Shown: positions 27,575-37,344, counted from the stretch's first letter. The stretch: DNA of 64,000 nucleotides from JBGUVL01 sp964370395 (GCA_964370395.1 CAYJIZ010000012.1:14644-78643), one strand, 5' to 3'. A program made the numbers and translations. Notes: generated by a model from the letters alone, not told the origin.

Positions 27575-28714
27575 AAAGAATAAAACGAAACCAAACATAC
27601 CCCCAACAACCGCACTTTCCACAAATACATTATGTGTATGTACTACTTGCTTTTGTTTCACAACTCGATCGTTAGGACTAACCACCATCCCCATACGTTG
27701 AAAGTTATTTACTCCCGCTCCCTGTAAAGGATTCACCATAAACACTTTCCGTGAGGTATTCAACAATTCCACTCGACCACTTGAAACCTCATCCAGCAAA
27801 TTATAAATAATAGGAATGTTTGAGCTTTTCGCCTCTTTCACCAACTGCACAATTTCAATAATCTTATCAAACTGGAAACGACTTCCACTTTCACTTGTCG
27901 CACCTTGTAACTGTGGTATTACATACAATGTTTGTTGCACAATGTTACTTCCAAATAAAACCATAATACAAACAAGCAAAGATACACCAATTTGTTTTAT
28001 TCTTGAAAACCCATGTTCGCGAAACAATTTAAAATACAAAATTGCTAATGCGATACACATCACAACAAGCAATGCCGTTCTACAACCGGATAAAATAATA
28101 TACAGCAACTGCACCGCAAAGTTAGCATAATACAGCAATCGATATTGGTATTTGTTCTTAATCGCAATCATAGAGAATACCATCATGATACACGCTAGAA
28201 ACGCCGCAGGGTTACAATTAAAATACACCCCAAATAGCCGTCCACCAACTAATCCTAAATAATAACCATCTTTTTCTAATGCAATGTTCAAAAAGAACAT
28301 CAACAACGAAAGACCACTCGCAACAATTGTTAGTATTGTAGTGAAAGGGATAATCGCACGTATCTCCTCTTTCATTGTCGCCAATGTCATATTTTTCTTC
28401 TTACCAAAAACAAGTAAGAATATCAACATCTGCATCCCCCATATAATATAGGAGTCGATATTACTGTATTCTTTATTTAAAAACGTTGCGATAAACAATA
28501 TCACCCCATACAAGCCAATAATACCCAAATGTGAATTTTTATAAAACAATTGTTTCCTTATTAGATCATTTCCTAAAATCAGCAATCCCCAAGCAAACAC
28601 TACTACATAAAGTGGATTACGCGTAATTCCAAAATAACCTAAACTCAATGTATTCATAAATACATAAAAGATAAAAAACAATAAAAAATATTTTCTATTT
28701 GTTAATAAACGCAT
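27515..28714 (-). CDS. Wzy/O-antigen-ligase-like membrane protein, probably 3'-truncated
   Basis: 399 residues, about nine or ten membrane segments and a large extracytoplasmic loop ending in VVHTHNVFVESAVVGG, the His-containing motif of Wzy/WaaL proteins. Family members usually have two or three more membrane helices after this motif. Here there is one (GFVLFFLFSFAFF), then the frame ends in sequence that is the antisense of the convergent transferase gene. That suggests a rearrangement removed the true C-terminus. It follows the aminopeptidase gene by 21 bases with AAAGG. Polymerase or ligase role if still functional. Confidence 0.7.
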   Translation of the reverse strand: MRLLTNRKYFLLFFIFYVFMNTLSLGYFGITRNPLYVVVFAWGLLILGNDLIRKQLFYKNSHLGIIGLYGVILFIATFLNKEYSNIDSYIIWGMQMLIFLLVFGKKKNMTLATMKEEIRAIIPFTTILTIVASGLSLLMFFLNIALEKDGYYLGLVGGRLFGVYFNCNPAAFLACIMMVFSMIAIKNKYQYRLLYYANFAVQLLYIILSGCRTALLVVMCIALAILYFKLFREHGFSRIKQIGVSLLVCIMVLFGSNIVQQTLYVIPQLQGATSESGSRFQFDKIIEIVQLVKEAKSSNIPIIYNLLDEVSSGRVELLNTSRKVFMVNPLQGAGVNNFQRMGMVVSPNDRVVKQKQVVHTHNVFVESAVVGGMFGFVLFFLFSFAFFHTITSKHTNECS

Positions 28715-28735
28715 ATTCCCTTTCCTTTCAATCCT

Positions 28736-29974
28736 CTAAAATACAAAGTCTCCGTTTTCAAACACTTGTACTTCTTCTCCTTTTTGTGTGATTCCCACAA
28801 TGTTCATACTTTCGCTACCAAACATAAAGTCAACATGTGTCATAGAATCATTGGAACCTGCTTTATTAAGCTCTTCTTGACTCATATCTACACCATCTTT
28901 AACATTTATTGGATACGCTCTTCCTAACGCTAAATGGCAACTTGCATTTTCATCGTATAACGTGTTGTAGAATAATACATTACTTTGCGAAATAGGAGAA
29001 TGGAATGGTACCAATGCTACTTCACCAATGTAATCACTACCGTCATCAAATTCAATTAATTGCCCAAGTGTATCTTGGTTGTCATCTGCACGGTATGCAA
29101 TAACTTTACCTTCTTCAAACGTTAATTCAAAACGTGAAATTAATACTCCGTTATAGTTCAATGGTTTTGTACTTACCACTTTCCCCTTTACACCATACTT
29201 ATATGGCATCGTGAAAATTTCTTCTGTTGGCATATTCGCATTAAAATATACTCCGTCTGCTGCTTCTTCACTTCCTCCACACCAAATATGGTTTTTCACT
29301 AACTCAATTGTTAAATCGGTACCTTCGTCATTTTTAAAATGTAACGATTTAAAATTATAGTCATTTAATTTCGTCATGCGATCAAATAGTTCTTTATTGT
29401 GTTTTTCCCATGCTTCCATCGCTTTTCCATCACCATTAATGTGTGTTGTATAAAAAACCAAATCCCACAATTTTTCCATTGCTTCTTGTTCTTCTAATTG
29501 TGGAAATACTTTTTTCGCCCAAGCGGCATTAGGTACACCAACAATAGACCAACGAACTTTATTTGCCATTGTTAATTCACTTGCTTCTTTCAGTTTTGTT
29601 TGTCTTGCAATCATTGTTTGACTAATTTTTTCTGAATCAATACCAGCCAAGATTCCTGGCACATCACTTACTAAATGTAAAATAGCTGCCCCATTTCTTA
29701 ATGGCTCTACTTTTTGCGCTACGATATAATCAGGCACTTCACAAAGTGTTTCCACTGCTTGATTTTCATAATGCATACGACTAATTAAGTCATCATTCCA
29801 ATTCACAATGACTTCTTTCGCACCCACTTTGTATGCTTCTTCTACTACCAAACGAGCCAATTCTTTTCCTTCTACAGAAGTATTCACAATTAGTGTTTGT
29901 CCTTTTTGTAAGTTCACTCCCATCACAACTGCAATGTTTGCATACTCTCTTAATTTATTTTCATTTATATTCAT
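28736..29974 (-). CDS. M29-family aminopeptidase
   Basis: 412 residues, the typical length of the AmpS/PepS thermophilic-aminopeptidase family, metal-dependent cytoplasmic exopeptidases. The N-terminal domain starts at YANIAVVMGVNLQKGQTL. The C-terminal metal-site region contains GGSEEAADGVYFNANMPTEE and the HLALGRAYP then SMTHVDFMFGS segments. Housekeeping peptide turnover. A TATAAT lies about 60 bases upstream. It is cotranscribed with the wzy-like gene downstream by position only. Confidence 0.88.
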   Translation of the reverse strand: MNINENKLREYANIAVVMGVNLQKGQTLIVNTSVEGKELARLVVEEAYKVGAKEVIVNWNDDLISRMHYENQAVETLCEVPDYIVAQKVEPLRNGAAILHLVSDVPGILAGIDSEKISQTMIARQTKLKEASELTMANKVRWSIVGVPNAAWAKKVFPQLEEQEAMEKLWDLVFYTTHINGDGKAMEAWEKHNKELFDRMTKLNDYNFKSLHFKNDEGTDLTIELVKNHIWCGGSEEAADGVYFNANMPTEEIFTMPYKYGVKGKVVSTKPLNYNGVLISRFELTFEEGKVIAYRADDNQDTLGQLIEFDDGSDYIGEVALVPFHSPISQSNVLFYNTLYDENASCHLALGRAYPINVKDGVDMSQEELNKAGSNDSMTHVDFMFGSESMNIVGITQKGEEVQVFENGDFVF

Positions 29975-30192
29975 AGCTTTTTTCTCCTTTGTATCTCTTG
30001 TTTTTCATTTTACTTATCCCTTCTATTATAGCGCTTAACAATTTAAAAACCTACTAAAAAAATGAAACTAAGACGATTCATTTGCATTTTTTTCATGTTT
30101 TCAAAATTTTACATACCATTCAGTTATATTTGTACTTATCAGGTTAAGTAAATCACAAAATTTTAATGCCTTTCTATTAAAATAACCAGCCA

Positions 30193-30219
30193 ACAAAAAA
30201 AGGACCAAAGGTCCCTTTA
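30193..30219 (-). terminator. Terminator after typA
   Basis: Stem GGGACC / GGTCC-type arms around TTT on the minus strand (30201-30216) followed by seven T (30194-30200). Fifteen bases after the typA stop. Confidence 0.75.
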
Positions 30220-30233
30220 TATTATTTGTATTA

Positions 30234-32063
30234 TTAATCTTTAATTTGTTGTTGCTTCATTAATTGCTTACGATCAAAAGGAGTTAATCCTTTTTTACGT
30301 ACACGAATATGATTTGGAGTAATTTCCACTAACTCATCATCATTAATAAATTCCAACGCTTCTTCTAATGATAAAATCTTCGGTGGAATTAACTTCATCG
30401 CTTCGTCATTTCCACTTGAACGGATAGATGTTAACTTCTTATTTTTAAGTGGGTTTACATCCATATCCATATTACGAGAAGCCATACCGATAATCATACC
30501 TTCGTATACTTCTGTTTGTGGTCCAATAAACAACGATCCACGCTCTTGAATATTCCATAAAGCATATGTCATAGACTTTCCTGTTTCCGTTGAAATCAAA
30601 GCTCCATTGGCACGTTGTAAGATTTCACCCATGTATGGTTCATATCCTTCAACACGACGTACTAATGTCCCTTCACCATGTGTATCATTAATGAATTCAC
30701 TACGGTATCCCAATAACCCACGAGTAGGTGCATGGTATACAATACGACAGTATCCATTTTCTTCATCCATATTCACAAGTTGCCCTTTTCTTTGGTTCAA
30801 CTTATTAATAATCGTTCCACTGTACTCACTTGGTGCAAGTGCAACCACTTCTTCTACTGGTTCTAATAAAGCATCATTTTCATCACGGTGTAAAATAACT
30901 TCTGGTTTACTAACCGCAATTTCATATCCTTCTCTACGCATATTTTCAAGTAAGATTGAAATGTGTAATTCCCCACGTCCACTTACTTTAAACATATCCG
31001 CACTATCAGTAGGTTCTACTTTTAACCCTACATTTACTTCTAACTCTTTTTCTAAACGTTCTTTAATGTTTCTACTAGTAACAAATTTTCCATCTTGTCC
31101 AGCAAAAGGACTCTTATTTACAATAAAATTCATCGACAACGTCGGTTCTTCAATATGGATCATTTCCATTGGGCACAAATGGTCTTTATCCAAACAAATC
31201 GTTTCTCCAATTGAAATATCACTAATACCAGAAATTACGACAATTTCACCACTACCTGCTTCTTTCACACGTGTTTTCACTAAACCACGGTAAATAAACA
31301 ACTGTCCAATGTTCGCATTTCTAACATTCCCATCGCTATCACAAACAGCAATGTTGCTTCCTTCTTTTAACACTCCATTGTATACACGTCCAATTCCTAA
31401 ACGTCCAATGTATTCATCATACGCAAGTGCACTTACTTGCATTTGTAAATCATTTGCATCATTATCAGGGTATACTTCACAGTGTTCTAAGATTGTTTCA
31501 AACAATGGAGCAATCGAATCACTTGCTGTTTCTAAATCTTTTTGTACGATTCCTTGTTTAGCAATTCCATATAATATTGGGAAATCCAGTTGTTCATCAT
31601 TCGCATTTAAGTCCAAGAACAATTCATATACCATATCAACAACTTCTTCTGCTCTCGCATCTTTTTTATCAATCTTATTAATTAATAAAATTGGACGAAG
31701 TCCCATCTCTAACGATTTTTGTAGTACGAAACGTGTTTGAGGCATTGGCCCTTCACTTGAATCGACTAATAGAATAACCGTATCGACTGTTTTAATAATA
31801 CGTTCAACTTCACTTGAGAAGTCCGCATGTCCTGGTGTATCCACAATATTAATCTTCACATCACCATGCATAACACTACAGTTTTTTGAATATATCGTAA
31901 TTCCACGTTCTCTTTCAAGATCGTTGCTATCCATTACACAATCGACAACTTCTTCATTGCTACGAAATACCCCAGACTGGTTTAAGAACGCATCTACTAG
32001 CGTACTTTTCCCAGCATCAACATGGGCTATTACTGCTATATTTATAATTTTTTGTTTACTCAT
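30234..32063 (-). CDS. typA: Ribosome-associated GTPase TypA/BipA
   Basis: 609 residues, full length. The GTPase domain has AHVDAGKST at residues about 13-21, DTPGHADF near 73 and NKID near 127, followed by the EF-Tu-like domain II, the EF-G-type domains III and V and the BipA-specific C-terminal domain ending KKGLTPFDRKQLM. It binds the 70S ribosome and aids late 50S assembly, notably in cold or stress. Monocistronic with its own terminator. Confidence 0.95.
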   Translation of the reverse strand: MSKQKIINIAVIAHVDAGKSTLVDAFLNQSGVFRSNEEVVDCVMDSNDLERERGITIYSKNCSVMHGDVKINIVDTPGHADFSSEVERIIKTVDTVILLVDSSEGPMPQTRFVLQKSLEMGLRPILLINKIDKKDARAEEVVDMVYELFLDLNANDEQLDFPILYGIAKQGIVQKDLETASDSIAPLFETILEHCEVYPDNDANDLQMQVSALAYDEYIGRLGIGRVYNGVLKEGSNIAVCDSDGNVRNANIGQLFIYRGLVKTRVKEAGSGEIVVISGISDISIGETICLDKDHLCPMEMIHIEEPTLSMNFIVNKSPFAGQDGKFVTSRNIKERLEKELEVNVGLKVEPTDSADMFKVSGRGELHISILLENMRREGYEIAVSKPEVILHRDENDALLEPVEEVVALAPSEYSGTIINKLNQRKGQLVNMDEENGYCRIVYHAPTRGLLGYRSEFINDTHGEGTLVRRVEGYEPYMGEILQRANGALISTETGKSMTYALWNIQERGSLFIGPQTEVYEGMIIGMASRNMDMDVNPLKNKKLTSIRSSGNDEAMKLIPPKILSLEEALEFINDDELVEITPNHIRVRKKGLTPFDRKQLMKQQQIKD

Positions 32064-32208
32064 TTGTTACCACCTTTTATAATTACTTATTAATAGTATA
32101 CTTTTTTAAACTGAATTACTAGAAATAATTATAGTATTTCAAAATGGTAGCGTATACAATCTCTTTTTTCTTTCAAATATCCCCTGTTTACAAATAATGT
32201 CAGTTGAT

Positions 32209-32237
32209 TTGTAATCAATACACTTGTGCGTTATAAT
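32209..32237 (+). promoter_or_regulatory. Predicted promoter of the deacetylase-SpoU unit
   Basis: TTGTAA (32209-32214), exact 17-bp spacer, TATAAT (32232-32237). The ATG is 20 bases further with AGGATGGG as ribosome site. Confidence 0.7.
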
Positions 32238-32257
32238 TATCGTAGGATGGGTATGTT

Positions 32258-33055
32258 ATGAATAAAAAAAGAAGAAAATTAAAATCTCAAGCAAAGATAA
32301 CCGGAATATTCGTTTTATTATGCATTGTTTTTATTGCGGTTACCGTTGTTTTTGCCACTCATAACAACACAACTCAAAACCAGAGTATGGCAAGCAATGA
32401 GAACAATCGTAATATGATTCAATCACATATGATTGTGAATGTGGATGTAAAGATGAAAAAACGCGAACGCCCAAACATACCAGCAGGCAGCAAAGTAGTT
32501 GCCTTAACTTTTGATGATGGACCTGGTTATGAGAGTACACAACGCATCTTGGATATTTTAGCCAAACACAATGCCAAGGCTACGTTCTTTTGTTTAGGAT
32601 CAAGAGCCGACTCCAATCCAGATATGTTGAAAAAAATAAGTAATGCAGGACATGAAGTAGCAAACCATAGTTACAGCCACCCTAATTTAGTGCAATTATC
32701 ATTGAATGATGCCTTAGCAAACATCAATAGTGCAACAAATGCAATCAAAAATGTAACAGGGAAATCACCAGGTTATTTACGACCTCCTTATGGAAGTTAC
32801 AACGATGCAATTGCCAATAGTACCAATATGAAAATCGCACTATGGAATGTGGATAGTTGGGATTGGAAACTTCGTGATGGAAAAGCCACTTATGAGCATG
32901 TTTTACAAACCATGCGTACAAATCCAGTTATTTTGTTCCATGATATTTACAACTCTAGTGCAGATGCGATAGAATTGTTAGTGCCTCAATTAATAAAAGA
33001 AGGGTATACCTTTGTTACCTATTCCGAAATGATGGCACTCACAGGAGGACAATAA
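32258..33055 (+). CDS. Polysaccharide deacetylase (PgdA-like), membrane-anchored
   Basis: 265 residues. A basic N-terminus and one membrane segment (about 14-33), an extracellular linker, then a NodB domain: TFDDGPG with Asp86/Asp87, the metal-binding NHSYSHP with His137 and His141, RPPYGSYN near 175, and the late HD pair near 228. This family removes N-acetyl groups from peptidoglycan or other cell-surface polymers, giving lysozyme resistance. Followed immediately by the SpoU gene (ATA-ATG overlap at the stop). Confidence 0.88.
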   Translation: MNKKRRKLKSQAKITGIFVLLCIVFIAVTVVFATHNNTTQNQSMASNENNRNMIQSHMIVNVDVKMKKRERPNIPAGSKVVALTFDDGPGYESTQRILDILAKHNAKATFFCLGSRADSNPDMLKKISNAGHEVANHSYSHPNLVQLSLNDALANINSATNAIKNVTGKSPGYLRPPYGSYNDAIANSTNMKIALWNVDSWDWKLRDGKATYEHVLQTMRTNPVILFHDIYNSSADAIELLVPQLIKEGYTFVTYSEMMALTGGQ

Positions 33056-33777
33056 TGCAACACCTTTTAGAAGGGAAAATATCAGTCAAAGCGGCGTTAT
33101 TAAGCCCATATCGAAGTGTAGATAAGATTATCATCGATGCCAATAAAAAAGATCGTGATACTAACTTTATACAAAAAAAAGCGCAAGAGTTAAAAGTAGC
33201 GCTAGAATTAAAAAGCAGAGAAGAAATCGACGCACTATGTAGCGGCAAAACCCATGGTGGGATTGTTGCTTATGTACAAGATCGTTTATTTCAAAGTTTG
33301 GATCAACTGCTACAAAAGCCTGTTTTCTTGGCTTGGGTAGAAGGTGTGGAAGATCCCTTTAATTATGGATTCGTATTACGTTCCTTATATGCCGCTGGTG
33401 TACAAGGTGTAATCGTGAGCCAACGTAACTGGACAACTGCTGCCAGTACACTTGCCAAAGCAAGCGCAGGAGCAAGTGAATTCATCGCCATGTACGTTAG
33501 TGAAGATGACCAAGATACGATTGCCCAATTAAAGGCAAAACAAGTCCAAATCATATGCGCAAACCGTAGCGATCAAGCAATAGAGATGTACGATTGCGAT
33601 TTCACACAAAACATTTGTTTGTGTATTGGTGGTGAAAAACGCGGTTTATCCAAAGCCATCTTACAAGCAAGTGACAAGGATGTCTTCATTCCCTACCAAA
33701 ACGATTTTAGAAATGCACTTAGCGCAGCGAGTGCAGCAACGATTTTAGGTTATGAAGTATTGCGACAAAGAAGATAA
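33055..33777 (+). CDS. SpoU-family rRNA 2'-O-methyltransferase
   Basis: 240 residues. An N-terminal substrate-binding domain (about 1-80) and a SPOUT knot domain with motif 1 NYGFVLRSLYAAGV near residue 101, motif 2 CIGGEKRGLSKAI near 190 and motif 3 FRNALSAASAATILGYE near 215. The family methylates 23S rRNA or tRNA with SAM (RlmB/TrmH type). Motif 3 has RNALS in place of the usual SLNVS, so substrate assignment is left open. Coupled to the deacetylase gene by overlap and ended by a strong terminator. Confidence 0.85.
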   Translation: MQHLLEGKISVKAALLSPYRSVDKIIIDANKKDRDTNFIQKKAQELKVALELKSREEIDALCSGKTHGGIVAYVQDRLFQSLDQLLQKPVFLAWVEGVEDPFNYGFVLRSLYAAGVQGVIVSQRNWTTAASTLAKASAGASEFIAMYVSEDDQDTIAQLKAKQVQIICANRSDQAIEMYDCDFTQNICLCIGGEKRGLSKAILQASDKDVFIPYQNDFRNALSAASAATILGYEVLRQRR

Positions 33778-33804
33778 AGGAGTGCCAAAGCACTCCTTTT
33801 TTTT
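33777..33804 (+). terminator. Terminator, usable from both sides
   Basis: Arms AAGGAGTGC and GCACTCCTT around CAAA (33777-33798), followed by a T run on the plus strand. The convergent M20 gene ends at 33803. Confidence 0.85.
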
Positions 33805-34957
33805 ATTGCTGATTAAATTCGTCTTTTACTTTTTGCAATGCTTCCTTATCACTTAACAAACGATACCCCATCATCGCCAATGCAATCGCCCCATCATAAA
33901 GAGCACTTTCTCCTAGTGAAGAGATGGTTGCATCCGCAAACTGTGTACTATGACAATTGATCTCTTCTCCACAAATTTTAATATATCCATGCAAAGTTGG
34001 ACATTGGTAAGACACACTACCAATATCACTGCTTCCCCCTGGTGTCTCTTCCACTGGATAAACGTTTTCTCTTCCTAATGCGATGTATTCCTCTTTCAAC
34101 ATGTCACATAAAGAATAGTTAATGCGACAATCATCATAAGGGTATTCATAAATACTCATCTTATATTCGCAACCACTTGCCAAGCAAGCCCCTTTCACAC
34201 ATTCCTCAGCCTTTTTAGTCAGTTGTTGAACATACGACATCTCATTGGCACGAAAATAATAATCCAAACAAGCATACTCAGGAATTACATTTGCTGCTGT
34301 TCCCCCATGCGTTATCACGCCATGAAGAAAAGCATCCGGTTTTGCGAATTGACGCATTAAATTAATATTCAAATATGACATGACAGCTGCATCCAATGCA
34401 CTCTTTCCTTCATAAGGCACACAACCATGTGCACTTTTTCCATAAAACTCAAAACGAACAGGATTCAAGGCAAGCGTACGTGCTCCCAAACAATCCTTAT
34501 TTTCCGGATGCAACATCATCGCTGCATCATATTGTTTAAACAAACCTAATTTCGCAATATCAACCTTTGCTCCCGCACTTTCTTCAGCTGGTGTACCAAT
34601 GACACTAACACTTCCCCCAAACATACTTATGTATTGTTTTAGCGCACATCCAGCAGCCAAAGAAATTGCCGCAATTAAGTTATGTCCACAACCATGCCCT
34701 ATTTCAGGTAACGCATCGTATTCGCATAAATAAGCAATGTTTGCTCCTGGCTTGTCTGATTTGTACGTTGCAAGAAAACCTGTTTCTTTCACATAGTGTT
34801 CTTCTACACAAAATCCTTGCTTTTCTAAATAACCACATAATAATTTTGCACTCTGTACTTCTTCATCTCCCAATTCAGGATTGTCATACATTTCCTTCAC
34901 AATTTCTTTGTATTGTTTCAAATGCGATGTTATGTATTGTTTGATCTCATCTCTCAT
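33803..34957 (-). CDS. M20-family amidohydrolase
   Basis: 384 residues, two-domain metallopeptidase/deacetylase of the AbgB/PM20D2-like M20D group. EYDALPEIGHGCGHN near residue 85 and TPAEESAGAK near 127 hold the metal ligands; HGGTAANVIPE near 222 belongs to the dimerisation domain. The ATG at 34957 has AAGGGG 7 bases before it; an earlier start adds a purely basic tail. It lies just after the dapH gene, so N-acetyl-diaminopimelate deacetylase (DapL) is possible, but the sequence looks nearer to aminoacyl-peptide or aminobenzoyl-glutamate hydrolases. Confidence 0.75.
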   Translation of the reverse strand: MRDEIKQYITSHLKQYKEIVKEMYDNPELGDEEVQSAKLLCGYLEKQGFCVEEHYVKETGFLATYKSDKPGANIAYLCEYDALPEIGHGCGHNLIAAISLAAGCALKQYISMFGGSVSVIGTPAEESAGAKVDIAKLGLFKQYDAAMMLHPENKDCLGARTLALNPVRFEFYGKSAHGCVPYEGKSALDAAVMSYLNINLMRQFAKPDAFLHGVITHGGTAANVIPEYACLDYYFRANEMSYVQQLTKKAEECVKGACLASGCEYKMSIYEYPYDDCRINYSLCDMLKEEYIALGRENVYPVEETPGGSSDIGSVSYQCPTLHGYIKICGEEINCHSTQFADATISSLGESALYDGAIALAMMGYRLLSDKEALQKVKDEFNQQ

Positions 34958-35000
34958 ATAACGTCCCCTTTTTCTTTTCATTTATTATACATGACTCACA

Positions 35001-35028
35001 AAAGAAAAAGAAAGCTTTTTTGCTTTCT
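35001..35028 (-). terminator. Terminator at the end of the lysine operon
   Basis: AGAAAGC / GCTTTCT stem (35009-35015, 35022-35028) with a 6-base loop, followed by TTTTTCTTTT on the minus strand. The stem reaches the dapH stop codon and cuts the M20 gene off from the operon. Confidence 0.7.
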
Positions 35029-35725
35029 AAAGCTTTCTTAATCCTTCCTCTAATCCTGTCTTACTTGACGTTTTCGCATCCACTGTTTTTATTATTTTAG
35101 CTGGACATCCTGCTACGACTACATTCGCTGGTACATCTTCAATGACCACAGCTCCTGCCGCGACAACGCTGCCTTTTTGAATTCGACAACCTTCGATGAC
35201 CACTGCGTTGGCACCAATTAAGACATCATCCTCCACTACAACAGGTGTCGCACTTGCTGGTTCAATTACCCCAGCTAATACTGCTCCTGCACCAATGTGA
35301 CAGTTTTTCCCAACGATAGCACGTCCTCCAAGAATGGCTCCCATATCAATCATCGTATTATCACCAATGACAGCTCCAATATTAATCGTAGCCCCCATCA
35401 TAATAACCGCATTATCACCAATCTCAACCTGCTCACGAATAATTGCCCCCGGTTCAATTCTCGCGTTTATCGCTTTGGTATCAAGTAATGGGATTGCTGA
35501 GTTACGGCAATCACTTTCCACATAATAATCAACAATGCATTCCTTATGTGTTTCTAGTGCTGCTTTGATTTCATCCCATTCACCAATTAAAATCGGACTT
35601 TTTTGGCAACCGAATTGACGAATCGGTGCAAAGTCTAATTTTGTTCCATCACTTTTTACGTATACCTTCACTGGTGTACGTTTCTTTGCTTCTTTAATAT
35701 AATTAATAATTTGTGCTGCTTCCAC
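35027..35725 (-). CDS. dapH: Tetrahydrodipicolinate N-acetyltransferase
   Basis: 232 residues. A short N-terminal domain (DapH_N: IINYIKEAKKRTPVKVYV) precedes a left-handed beta-helix of hexapeptide repeats (IEPGAIIREQVEIGDNAVI and onward). It acetylates tetrahydrodipicolinate with acetyl-CoA, the defining step of the acetylase branch of lysine/meso-DAP synthesis in Bacillota. Last gene of the lysine operon, 28 bases after dapB. Confidence 0.95.
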   Translation of the reverse strand: MEAAQIINYIKEAKKRTPVKVYVKSDGTKLDFAPIRQFGCQKSPILIGEWDEIKAALETHKECIVDYYVESDCRNSAIPLLDTKAINARIEPGAIIREQVEIGDNAVIMMGATINIGAVIGDNTMIDMGAILGGRAIVGKNCHIGAGAVLAGVIEPASATPVVVEDDVLIGANAVVIEGCRIQKGSVVAAGAVVIEDVPANVVVAGCPAKIIKTVDAKTSSKTGLEEGLRKL

Positions 35726-35753
35726 AATTGCTCCCCGCTTTCTATTTTATTTT

Positions 35754-36467
35754 TTACTTAGAAAATAATACATCATTCATATTGTAAAGGCCAGCATCTT
35801 TACCAACAATAAATGAAGCGGCTTTGATCGCCCCATTTACAAAAATATTTTTTGAGTGCGCTTCGTGCTTGATTTCAAACACTTCGTCTTCACCTGCAAA
35901 GATTACACTATGCTCCCCTACGATGGTTCCCCCTCGTACAGCATGAATCCCAATCTCTTTGCCGCGCTTACTCATTCCCACACGTCCATTGACTTCTTCG
36001 TATCGCTTATCTTGATTGATCGCATTCACTAACATTTTCGCTGTTCCACTTGGTGCATCAACTTTTTTGTTGTGATGTTTCTCAATCACTTCAATGTCAA
36101 AACTTTCTTCTAATATCGGTGTAATTTGTTTTAACACTTCTTCAAACACCGTAATACCTAATGAGAAGTTAGCTGTATACACAACAGGATGATGTTTTGC
36201 ACAATCCAAAATCGCTTCGATTTGTTCTTGTGTATATCCTGTAGTCGCAACAACCAATGGCGTGTTATGTTGTTTTACATAAGTTAGAATCATATCCAAA
36301 TAACTTGGGTGTGAAAAATCAATAATCACATCAAATGGTGATGTAATTTGATTCAAATCATCTAACATACCTAGGCTTACCACACCAGCCACAACATGAC
36401 CTGCATCCACTAATTTCTTTTCTACTAACTGCCCCATTGCACCATATCCTACTAACGCCACTCGCAT
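35754..36467 (-). CDS. dapB: 4-hydroxy-tetrahydrodipicolinate reductase
   Basis: 237 residues. NAD(P)H-binding VGYGAMGQLVEKKL at the N-terminus, a TTGY segment near 75 and the signature EKHHNKKVDAPSGTA near 132 with the catalytic histidine and lysine. Reduces the DapA product on the way to lysine and meso-diaminopimelate. One base separates it from dapA, so the two are coupled. Confidence 0.95.
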   Translation of the reverse strand: MRVALVGYGAMGQLVEKKLVDAGHVVAGVVSLGMLDDLNQITSPFDVIIDFSHPSYLDMILTYVKQHNTPLVVATTGYTQEQIEAILDCAKHHPVVYTANFSLGITVFEEVLKQITPILEESFDIEVIEKHHNKKVDAPSGTAKMLVNAINQDKRYEEVNGRVGMSKRGKEIGIHAVRGGTIVGEHSVIFAGEDEVFEIKHEAHSKNIFVNGAIKAASFIVGKDAGLYNMNDVLFSK

Positions 36468-36468
36468 C

Positions 36469-37344
36469 TTACATACCCAACGCTTTCATTGTTGCCAAAA
36501 GCTTAGTTTTGTTTGCTTCTGCCATAGCACATAGTGGCAAACGATATCCGCCGACATTCATTCCAACTTGGTTCATCGCTTCTTTGATAGGAATTGGATT
36601 CGCTTCAATAAACAATGCATTAATGAAGTCCAAGTAGTGCAACTGAATTGCCAATGCTTCTTTCGTTTTTCCTTGCAAATACAAGTGCACCATATCATGC
36701 ATCTGTTGCGGAATGATATTCGCCGATACCGAAATAACACCACTTCCTCCTAGTGATAAACATGGAACTACCATATCATCATTTCCAGAATAAATTAGGA
36801 AGTCATCACTCGCCAAACGTGATACTTGCGCTAAATAAGAAATGTTTCCACTTGCTTCTTTGATGGCTGCAACGTTTTTATGCGTACTTAATTTTCTTAC
36901 GACATCATAAGAAATGCTACATCCAGTACGTCCTGGTACATTGTATAAAATACATGGTGTATGCAATTGATCCACTACTGTTTTAAAATGCAAATACATT
37001 CCTTCTTCGTTTGCCTTATTGTAGTAAGGCGCAATAATCAACAATGCATCCGCACCCATTTCTTCGTATTTCTTACAATACTTCACCATTGTATGTGTTG
37101 CATTTGAACCCGCTCCTACATACACTGGAATACGTTTGTTTACTTGTTTCAATGTAAACTGTACAACACTATCATCCTCTTCGTGTGTCAATGTAGGTGT
37201 TTCTCCTGTTGTCCCTAACACCAATAAAGCATCGGTTTGATTTTCAATATGAAATTCAATCAATTTCTCTAAGGTTTCAAAGTTAACACTTCCATCTTCA
37301 TTAAATGGTGTCACTAATGCGACAATACTTCCTTTCACTAACAT
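36469..37344 (-). CDS. dapA: 4-hydroxy-tetrahydrodipicolinate synthase
   Basis: 291-residue TIM-barrel aldolase: GTTGETPTLTHEE near 44, YNVPGRTGC near 133 (catalytic Tyr) and AAIKEASGN near 157 with the Schiff-base lysine. Condenses pyruvate with aspartate semialdehyde, the first committed step of lysine synthesis. Its ATG overlaps the dapF stop by one base. Confidence 0.96.
   Translation of the reverse strand: MLVKGSIVALVTPFNEDGSVNFETLEKLIEFHIENQTDALLVLGTTGETPTLTHEEDDSVVQFTLKQVNKRIPVYVGAGSNATHTMVKYCKKYEEMGADALLIIAPYYNKANEEGMYLHFKTVVDQLHTPCILYNVPGRTGCSISYDVVRKLSTHKNVAAIKEASGNISYLAQVSRLASDDFLIYSGNDDMVVPCLSLGGSGVISVSANIIPQQMHDMVHLYLQGKTKEALAIQLHYLDFINALFIEANPIPIKEAMNQVGMNVGGYRLPLCAMAEANKTKLLATMKALGM

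Noticed and set aside
30607..31293. Long antisense open frames inside typA and other genes
   Set aside because: They have no ribosome sites, their amino-acid make-up follows the codon pattern of the gene on the other strand, and typA is complete and conserved across the region.
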